Shown here in pieces: positions 7,133-13,015 of a stretch of 19,303 nucleotides of DNA. The DNA is from JANMEB01 sp041740495 (GTDB lineage: Bacteria > Planctomycetota > Planctomycetia > Pirellulales > Pirellulaceae): positions 1 to 19,303 of the forward strand of contig JBGSLW010000028.1 in NCBI GenBank assembly GCA_041740495.1, in the 5' to 3' direction. The notes below the pieces were generated by a model. It worked only from the letters and a program-made list of their open reading frames with translations, did no database searches and was not told where the DNA came from. Position 1 is the stretch's first letter, and every line of letters begins with the position of its first letter. Position numbers and translations under genes: made by a program.

Positions 7133-7879
7133 TTAGACTTTGATCGAAAACGGGGTGAAATTCGTGTCGTAGTCGTAATAATCCTCGTTTTCGACCCGCT
7201 TGAGATGGTTCACGACCAGATAGGTGAGCGGCGTAAACAGTACCTCGACCGAGACTTTGAAAAGGCAGTTGAAGATCACGACTCGCACCATCGTCGCCGG
7301 ATCCCACAAGCCCAAGAACGCGATCGGATAGAATAACAAGCTATCGACCGCCTGGCCGACCGCCGTCGAACCGATCGTCCGCATCCAGAGAAACCTCCCG
7401 CGAGTCAGGATCTTCATCTTGGCCAAGACGTAGGAATTGGCAAAATCCCCCGCCCAAAAGGCGATGATCGAGGCCATCACGATTCGCGGCGTATTGCCAA
7501 AGACCACCTCCAACGCCGGCTGGATCGTTCGGTTGTATTCGACCGCGGGGTCACAGGGAAACTGCACGACGAACACCCCCATCGCGGTGGCGAACAACAT
7601 CGCACCAAACCCGGCCCAGATCACTCGCCGGGCCCGCGCGTAGCCGTACACTTCGGTCAATATGTCGCCGAAGATGTAGCTGATCGGGAAGAACAAATTG
7701 CCGGCGCCAAACGACAACGCCGTCGCCCAGCCCCAACCTTCGAGCGGAGGAACCCACTGGCAGACCTTGCCGGGCCCGATCAAGTTCGAACAGAGCAGGA
7801 CGGTCACGAACCCGACCATCACCAGATCGAAATAACGATAGGTGCGCCGCGGGCCTGGTCCCGGTATCGGTTGCGCCAT
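7133..7879 (-). CDS. yhhQ: queuosine precursor transporter (YhhQ/VUT family)
   Basis: Codes for 248 residues from ATG 7879, with GGAG at 7885-7888, 5 nt upstream. It is an inner-membrane protein with about six hydrophobic spans, beginning near residues 18-36 after a Pro/Arg-rich N-terminus. The family-defining section is clear: FPISYIFGDILTEVYGYARA at about 64-83, then the FWAGDFANSYVLAKMK segment and RTIGSTAVGQAVDSLLFYP. YhhQ proteins import queuine or preQ0/preQ1 for tRNA queuosine modification (established for E. coli). Planctomycete substrate choice is not readable from sequence. The C-terminus is acidic and Tyr-rich (YYDYDTNF). The start codon lies 19 nt after the PQQ-like propeller stop, so the two are probably co-transcribed although unrelated in function. 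Confidence 0.93.
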   Translation of the reverse strand: MAQPIPGPGPRRTYRYFDLVMVGFVTVLLCSNLIGPGKVCQWVPPLEGWGWATALSFGAGNLFFPISYIFGDILTEVYGYARARRVIWAGFGAMLFATAMGVFVVQFPCDPAVEYNRTIQPALEVVFGNTPRIVMASIIAFWAGDFANSYVLAKMKILTRGRFLWMRTIGSTAVGQAVDSLLFYPIAFLGLWDPATMVRVVIFNCLFKVSVEVLFTPLTYLVVNHLKRVENEDYYDYDTNFTPFSIKV

Positions 7880-7898
7880 GCGATCTCCGTCGGTGATC

Positions 7899-9137
7899 CT
7901 AGCGCTGGATATCGAAGCAGTAGACCAATTCCTGGTCGCGGAGGTACAGCCGGCCGTTGGCGATCGTGGGGTGCACCCAGATTTTGCCCGCCGGCTTGCG
8001 GCGCTTCGTTTGTGGGTCGAGCTTGAAGCGGCCCGCCTCGCGCCAACCGTCCGGACTGGCCTCGATTAACACCAACACCCCACTGCTCTCATCCAGACAG
8101 TAGAAACGGCCGTCGGCGTATCCGATCGCGCCTTTACCCAAGGCCTTTTCTTCCGCCCAAATCGACTCGCCCGAATTCCAATCCTGGCAAAGCCAACCGG
8201 CACCGTCGGAGTAACCATAGAGGTGATCGCCGACCAGAATCACGCCGCCGTGATGGTTTTTCATCACCTTGTTTCGCCAGACCTCCACCGCCTTGCCGTT
8301 TTCGACTTGAATCTTCATGCTCCCCTGGCCGTAGCCGGAACTCACATAGACTTCATTGCCGCGGACGATCGGGGTCGGTATGACCGCGACGCGTCCCCCC
8401 CATTCGACTTGCCATAGCAAGTTCCCATTTTCCGGGTCGACGGCGAAGACGTGCTCGGGAGTCAGCTGGATGTACTGCGGCTTGCCTTCGATCGTTGCGG
8501 GAACGATCGAGGAATAATGCGCCTGGTCCGTGATCTGGCTGGATTGCCAGATCTTCGAGCCGTCTTGGCGGCGAAATGCAATCACCGTCCCGTCGGCCCC
8601 TCCCGGCGTGCAGACAATTCGATCGCCGTCGACCAACACCGACTCCGAGTATCCCCAGGCCGGCACCTTGCCGCCGAACTTCAACAGGGAGACTGTCCAT
8701 TTGATTTTCCCATCCGCGGCATTCAGACACGCCAAGTCGCCTCGCGCGCTCAATACGAACAACTCGCCGTTATCCACCGTGGGAGTCGTCCGCGGGCCGT
8801 TCCCCCAGTCGTTATCGAAATTCTCCCCTATGACTTGCCGCCAGACCGTCTGTCCATCGGCGGCGTTCAGGCAGAGGACGAATTGTTTCCCCTCCTCTTC
8901 GCCCATAGTGTACAAATGTTCACCTACGATTGCGAAGCCGGAGTAACCCAGCCCGCACTCTTGATTCAACCAAAGCTGCCGCGGTCCCTCGGTGGGCCAC
9001 GATTGCAGCAACCCGCTCTCGCGGCTGACATCGCTTCGATCCGGGCCGCGCCACTGCGGCCAGTCGTCGCCGCACGAACTCGAAACGACCGCGCACCACA
9101 CGAACAACGCGGCAATCGTCGCACAATATCGATTCAT
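7899..9137 (-). CDS. secreted PQQ-like beta-propeller repeat protein
   Basis: Codes for 412 residues from ATG 9137, with AGGGA at 9145-9149, 7 nt upstream. The N-terminal hydrophobic segment (residues about 5-20) followed by SSSCGDDWPQWRGP predicts export, possibly as a lipoprotein, though the SSSC box is not a canonical lipobox. WPQWRGP is a hallmark of planctomycete PQQ-like propellers. Propeller blades are visible as repeated Trp-docking and strand patterns: LNAADGQTVWRQ, LNAADGKIKWTV, FRRQDGSKIWQS, VDPENGNLLWQV and DWNSGESIWAE. They suggest a seven- or eight-blade BamB/PQQ-dehydrogenase-like fold. The protein is shorter than true quinoprotein dehydrogenases and I see no disulfide/Ca2+ site typical of them, so enzymatic activity is doubtful; a binding or scaffold role is more likely. 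It lies 45 nt downstream of the di-heme peroxidase and 19 nt upstream of yhhQ. Confidence 0.92.
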   Translation of the reverse strand: MNRYCATIAALFVWCAVVSSSCGDDWPQWRGPDRSDVSRESGLLQSWPTEGPRQLWLNQECGLGYSGFAIVGEHLYTMGEEEGKQFVLCLNAADGQTVWRQVIGENFDNDWGNGPRTTPTVDNGELFVLSARGDLACLNAADGKIKWTVSLLKFGGKVPAWGYSESVLVDGDRIVCTPGGADGTVIAFRRQDGSKIWQSSQITDQAHYSSIVPATIEGKPQYIQLTPEHVFAVDPENGNLLWQVEWGGRVAVIPTPIVRGNEVYVSSGYGQGSMKIQVENGKAVEVWRNKVMKNHHGGVILVGDHLYGYSDGAGWLCQDWNSGESIWAEEKALGKGAIGYADGRFYCLDESSGVLVLIEASPDGWREAGRFKLDPQTKRRKPAGKIWVHPTIANGRLYLRDQELVYCFDIQR

Positions 9138-9182
9138 CAGATGGTCCCTAGGGGTCGAATGGCCAATTTGATCGTGGTTATT

Positions 9183-10316
9183 CTAACGAGGATTTTCCGG
9201 CTCGGGAGTCAACGCCCGCAAAAAGTCCGCCAACGCCCGCACATCGTCATCACTCAAATTCAAAGGTTGTAGTTGGGGATCCAAGTTCGGATCGTCCGGC
9301 GCTCCACCGCGATTATAAAACTGGACGACTTGCTCCAAGGTCGCGGCGCTTCCGTCGTGAAAGTAAGGGGGCGTCAAGGCGACGCCGCGCAACCCCGGCG
9401 TCTTGAAACGAAAACGATCGTCGTCTCGCCGAGTTACCGCCATCCGCCCTGCATCCCGGTCCGGATTTCCAAACCCCACGCCGGTGTTGTGGAACAGCTC
9501 GTCGCTCAAATGGTCGCCGCTGTGGCACATCCAACACCGGCCTCGACTCTCGAACAACCACATCCCATGCCGCTGCGAATCACTCAAGGCGCTGTACGCC
9601 CCATGGCGAAACTGATCGGCGGCACTGTTCCCCGCCAACAGCGTCCGCTGAAAAGCGGCAAGTGCCCGAGCCAATCGCGCCGCCGTGACCGCGGTAGGTC
9701 TCGCCGAATCGCCCTCCGCCGAATCGCCCTCCGTCAGCTTCCTATCCGGCGCCACGGTCTCGTCCGCACCGGCGAACGCTGCGGCAAACTGCGCCGAGTA
9801 ATCGGGATCGTTCCCCAATCGCTCCACCACCGCCGCCACGCTACTTCCCAGTTCATCAGGGTTGCCGATCGGCTCCAAAGCTTGCTCTTCCAACGACGCC
9901 GCTCGGCCATCCCAAAAGTGCGTTTGCCCGAAAGCCCGGTTCAAGAGCGAAGGCGCATTCCGCCGTCCCACCCGCTGGCCGATCCCCACCGCGACCCGCT
10001 GCGGCGCTGCAAAACCGTGCTCGGGCCGATGACAGGTCGCGCACGCCAGACTTTCGTCGGCAGACAGCTTGGGATCAAAGAACAACTGCCGACCGAGTCG
10101 GACCAGCGCCTGGCTGTCCGGCAAAGCCGGCGCTGGCGGGCCCTGAGTGAAGCCGATCGGTACCGGGTTGTTGCAGATATAGGGCGGCAGTTCGTCGGCA
10201 GGCACCGCCAGGAGGGTCCCTTCGCCGGACGTCGATTCCTGCGAGTCCGCCTGTCCCCGAGCCACCGCCGCGCCGCAACCCAACCAGAACATCGCAATGA
10301 ACAGAAGCTTACTCAT
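9183..10316 (-). CDS. periplasmic di-heme cytochrome c peroxidase (MauG/CcpA family)
   Basis: Codes for 377 residues from ATG 10316, which overlaps the end of the nitroreductase gene by 8 nt (ATGAGTAA). A signal peptide spans residues 1-22 or so. Two covalent heme c sites are present: CATCH at 92-96 in ACATCHRPEHGFA, and CWMCH at 261-265 followed by the LFHNTGVG motif. The C-terminal FKTPGLRGVALTPPYFHDGS and VVQFYNRGG blocks are typical of bacterial di-heme peroxidases. Members reduce H2O2 or oxidise protein residues (MauG on methylamine dehydrogenase). The actual substrate here is unknown. Residues about 184-208 form a low-complexity acidic insert with an EGDSA-EGDSA duplication. Length is near the family norm. 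No dedicated electron donor gene adjoins it; the PQQ-like propeller follows after 45 nt. Confidence 0.95.
   Translation of the reverse strand: MSKLLFIAMFWLGCGAAVARGQADSQESTSGEGTLLAVPADELPPYICNNPVPIGFTQGPPAPALPDSQALVRLGRQLFFDPKLSADESLACATCHRPEHGFAAPQRVAVGIGQRVGRRNAPSLLNRAFGQTHFWDGRAASLEEQALEPIGNPDELGSSVAAVVERLGNDPDYSAQFAAAFAGADETVAPDRKLTEGDSAEGDSARPTAVTAARLARALAAFQRTLLAGNSAADQFRHGAYSALSDSQRHGMWLFESRGRCWMCHSGDHLSDELFHNTGVGFGNPDRDAGRMAVTRRDDDRFRFKTPGLRGVALTPPYFHDGSAATLEQVVQFYNRGGAPDDPNLDPQLQPLNLSDDDVRALADFLRALTPEPENPR
9702..9731. repeat. 15-bp in-frame tandem duplication inside the di-heme peroxidase gene
   Basis: CGCCGAATCGCCCTC occurs twice back to back (9702-9716, 9717-9731), producing the peptide repeat EGDSA-EGDSA in a surface-type linker of the peroxidase. 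The two copies are identical, suggesting a recent replication-slippage event that keeps the frame. Confidence 0.9.
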
Positions 10317-10983
10317 GGAATGAGGCAATCTCCGCCAGTGGCTTTTTGGTAATTCGCGGCACGCGTGCGTTTGCGCTGGGGTAACCGACGACCAAGAGCA
10401 GAAACGGGCGCTCCGACTTGGGCCGCTCCAGGATCTCGTTGAGAAACTTCATCGGGCTGGGAGTGTGCGTGAGAGTGACCAGTCCGCTGGAGTGCAACGC
10501 GTTGATCAAGAACCCTGTGGCGATCCCCACCGATTCGCTGGAGTAATAGTATTTTAGGGTTCGCCCGTCCGGCAGCGACTCGTAGGCTTTCGCGAAGATC
10601 GCGATCAAGATCGGAGCGATTTCCAGAAACGGTTTGTGCGCATCCGTTCCCAGGGGGGCGAGCGCCTCCAGCCACTCGGGGGGCGCACGGTGCTCATAGA
10701 AATCCCGTTCTTCCTCCTCCGCCGCCTGGCGAATCCGCGTTTTGAGTTGAGGATTGCTGACCACCGCGAAATGCCAAGGCTGGAGATTCGCGCCGTTCGG
10801 CGCCGTCCCCGCTGCCAGCAAACAGTGCTCGATCACCCGCCGATCAACCGGCCGAGCGGAAAACTCGCGCACCGTGCGCCGCCGTCGTATCTGCTCATAA
10901 AAGGCCTGCGACCGCCGCAACATCTCCGCCGGCGGATACTCTTCGAAGGTCGCAAGCGGATCAAACTGGGGCGGTCGATTCAT
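10309..10983 (-). CDS. nitroreductase-family flavoprotein, iodotyrosine deiodinase-like
   Basis: Codes for 224 residues from ATG 10983, with AGGAAA at 10987-10992. The start lies 23 nt inside the end of the DUF4129 gene; a longer upstream frame is only Arg-rich shadow sequence. FMN-binding features: RRRTVREF (33-41), AGTAPNGANLQPWHFAVV (58-75) and the late LLLVVGYPSANARVP. Unlike generic nitroreductases it contains the lid of the iodotyrosine deiodinase (IYD) branch: EEEERDFY with E92 and Y96, and K117 exactly 21 residues after the Tyr. As I recall, this matches the Glu/Tyr/Lys set that binds the halotyrosine zwitterion in human IYD and its bacterial homologues. APILIAIF and the TLKYYYSSESVGIATGFLI block also fit. 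Predicted reaction: reductive dehalogenation of halotyrosines with NAD(P)H, inferred only. The protein is cytoplasmic, with no signal peptide, and is coupled to the secreted di-heme peroxidase downstream (8-nt overlap). Confidence 0.88.
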   Translation of the reverse strand: MNRPPQFDPLATFEEYPPAEMLRRSQAFYEQIRRRRTVREFSARPVDRRVIEHCLLAAGTAPNGANLQPWHFAVVSNPQLKTRIRQAAEEEERDFYEHRAPPEWLEALAPLGTDAHKPFLEIAPILIAIFAKAYESLPDGRTLKYYYSSESVGIATGFLINALHSSGLVTLTHTPSPMKFLNEILERPKSERPFLLLVVGYPSANARVPRITKKPLAEIASFHE

Positions 10984-12874
10984 GCGTTTCCTGCGTTGGC
11001 GCCTGAGCGCGTTGATAAATCTCTCGCAATTTTCCCCACAACGGCCGGAGCGGCGCGACCGCCTCGAGTGTAATTCCTTCACCCGAATAGGCCAACCGCG
11101 AATACAGATCCGCCAGTTGGAGCGGTTCGGACTGTAACCCCTCAAAACGGCGACGCACCCTGCCCGCAAACTCCAGCGGGGTCTCCCGCGGTTCACGGCG
11201 CACGCCGAACTCGCGCGCAAACGCCTCCAGGACCGCGAAACTCTCCTGCACAATCTCGGCCGGCGAGGCCGATCGTCCCGCCGCGAACGGATCGCGATAC
11301 GAATCAAACCGCCGCCAGGATTCGCGCGTCGGGGATCCCGCATCCGGCGACGCCGTGGCCGCTCCTCCGCGAAAAAGGTTCGACCACCTGGCCGCCAACG
11401 CGGCCAGGAACCCTCGCAGTCCCGCCAGGAGCGCGCGGCGATATGCGAAGGCCATCACCACCGCGATCAGGATCAGGGCGATCAACAGGATGTTCTTCAG
11501 GATGGAACTGAGAAAGGCAAATAGGGATGCAATCGGCTGGGAGGAAAATTTTGTCGGATCTGACCGATCTGATTGCTTCGACTGCTTCGACTGATCTGAC
11601 TTTTGCGTTGGGCTGGACTGGCCGGATTTTTGGGACTGCCCCTTCTGACCAGCCTGTTGTTTCGGATCGCTTTGTTCGGATTTCGCTCCTTGTTGGGCGG
11701 GGCGCGGTCCTTTCCCCCCGGCGGCGGAGCCACCGCTCTTGTCCCCGGGTGCGCCTTGGGGTTGGCTGCCGGTTTGCTTCCCTCCGGGGTCACCCCCTTG
11801 TCCCTCTTTGGAGGAGGGCGGCTGGCCGGTTTGGCCCGGGGCGCCGCGAGGGTCATTCGGACCGCCTCCGGACTTGCCATCCAATTGCCCTCGTTCGGAG
11901 ACCGGGCTGTTCCCGATTCGCTCGCGCGATTCGAACCGGGAAACAAATCGGCTCAAGGAAAAACCGCTGGTCGGCCAAGGGAACAGCACCACGGCCAGCA
12001 CGACCACCGCCGCTCCGCCGGTTCCCCACAACAGCCAGCTGCGTGCCACCGCATCGGACAATTCCGCTCGGCGGCTGCGCACGTAACGAGTCAATCCGAT
12101 CAGACTGGTGAGCATCATCAGCGCCAGCCCGGAGAACAAATAGACCGCGAACAGGCGGATGCAGTAGCTTTTGACGAAAGGGTCGGAGCGGACGAACCAT
12201 TGACCGATCGCGAAGATGGGCAATCCGGCGACGAAGAAATAGAAGGCCCACAGTCCCGGTGTGTTCGTACTCCGCCGTTCCCACAAGATTCGCTTGAGCT
12301 GCGATTGGATTCGCCGCTCGGCGGAGGGGGGATCTTCGATGGGAACTTCGCGACGAGCGTCGTGGCGGACGACGCGCTCGGGAATTGCTTCGGGATCGCG
12401 CCATTCGAGTGCCGCGTCGGAAACCGCAGGCGGGGCGGGGAGCCAGCCGATGGCCGTCAGCCATTTCCGCCAGTTTGATTCCGCCGCCTTCACCAAACCC
12501 TGGCCGGTGACATCGCGGCTGGTGTCGACGAAGGTGCAATCCCACGTCAATTTGCTGGCGGCCCACCAGGCGCCGGCCAAAACCAAGGTATGGACACCGA
12601 CGCCGGAAACAAAGGAAACGGCGCCGAGCAACGCGATGCCGAAGAATACGGCTCGTTCGAAACCCTCTTCGATCGAAATCCGGCTGATCAAGACGACCGC
12701 GAACACGAACAGACCGAAAATCCAGTGGATCGGCATCTGATGCCGCCCCTGAAAAATGATCTCGCTGAAGAAAAAGACCAGGCTGCCGATCTGCAGCATA
12801 ATCAGTGCGGGCCCCAACGCCGCGAACACGACGCTGCGCAAGGTCGATTGAAACAGCGACTCGGAAGTATTCAT
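10961..12874 (-). CDS. multi-pass membrane protein with C-terminal DUF4129 domain
   Basis: Codes for 637 residues from ATG 12874. No good Shine-Dalgarno is visible, but upstream in-frame sequence overlaps the divergent uvrA start and is Arg-rich non-coding in character. Hydrophobic segments lie near residues 14-38, 51-66, 74-106, 208-228, 240-260, 280-300 and 458-478. Residues about 318-445 form an extracytoplasmic-looking low-complexity linker: Gly/Pro/Gln-rich, then Gln/Ser/Lys-rich with KSDQSKQSKQSDRSD. Residues about 520-625 match the DUF4129 pattern often attached to transglutaminase-like proteins: SWRRFDSYRDPF, AEIVQESFAVLEAFAREFG, RREPRETPLEFAGRV, LADLYSRLAYSGEG and LWGKLREIY. DUF4129 proteins commonly sit beside MoxR, DUF58 and transglutaminase genes; none of these is next to it here. 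Function unknown. Its end overlaps the IYD-like gene by 23 nt. Confidence 0.85.
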   Translation of the reverse strand: MNTSESLFQSTLRSVVFAALGPALIMLQIGSLVFFFSEIIFQGRHQMPIHWIFGLFVFAVVLISRISIEEGFERAVFFGIALLGAVSFVSGVGVHTLVLAGAWWAASKLTWDCTFVDTSRDVTGQGLVKAAESNWRKWLTAIGWLPAPPAVSDAALEWRDPEAIPERVVRHDARREVPIEDPPSAERRIQSQLKRILWERRSTNTPGLWAFYFFVAGLPIFAIGQWFVRSDPFVKSYCIRLFAVYLFSGLALMMLTSLIGLTRYVRSRRAELSDAVARSWLLWGTGGAAVVVLAVVLFPWPTSGFSLSRFVSRFESRERIGNSPVSERGQLDGKSGGGPNDPRGAPGQTGQPPSSKEGQGGDPGGKQTGSQPQGAPGDKSGGSAAGGKGPRPAQQGAKSEQSDPKQQAGQKGQSQKSGQSSPTQKSDQSKQSKQSDRSDPTKFSSQPIASLFAFLSSILKNILLIALILIAVVMAFAYRRALLAGLRGFLAALAARWSNLFRGGAATASPDAGSPTRESWRRFDSYRDPFAAGRSASPAEIVQESFAVLEAFAREFGVRREPRETPLEFAGRVRRRFEGLQSEPLQLADLYSRLAYSGEGITLEAVAPLRPLWGKLREIYQRAQAPTQETHESTAPV

Positions 12875-12962
12875 CGGCGGCGGCCGGCTACGGGGAGTCG
12901 TTCGATCTTTGTATTCGATACGACGCGGATCGAGTCCTTGCGGCGGGAAGCGGTCGACCCCG

Positions 12963-12991
12963 TCGACCTTGCTTGCCACTCGTTGTATTGT
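12963..12991 (+). promoter_or_regulatory. candidate promoter for the UvrA-family gene
   Basis: TCGACC (12963-12968), a 17-nt spacer and TATTGT (12986-12991) lie in the 141-nt divergent gap, with a start point near 12998, only about 18 nt before ATG 13016. No Shine-Dalgarno is visible in that short leader. The match is weak, and no lexA-like palindrome was recognised. Confidence 0.22.
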
Positions 12992-13015
12992 AGCAGACTC
13001 CGATTCGTCAGCACG

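Noticed and set aside
10984..11343. 120-residue N-terminal extension of the nitroreductase
   Set aside because: It overlaps the DUF4129 coding domain in another frame and is Arg-rich; ATG 10983 has a good ribosome binding site.
11603..12478. 291-residue plus-strand frame opposite the DUF4129 linker
   Set aside because: Its apparent hydrophobic Gly/Leu/Pro composition is the complement of the low-complexity linker codons; there is no ribosome binding site.
12590..13015. 142-residue N-terminal extension of the UvrA-family gene
   Set aside because: This stretch is antisense to the DUF4129 gene, shows no UvrA similarity, and UvrA homology begins just after ATG 13016.
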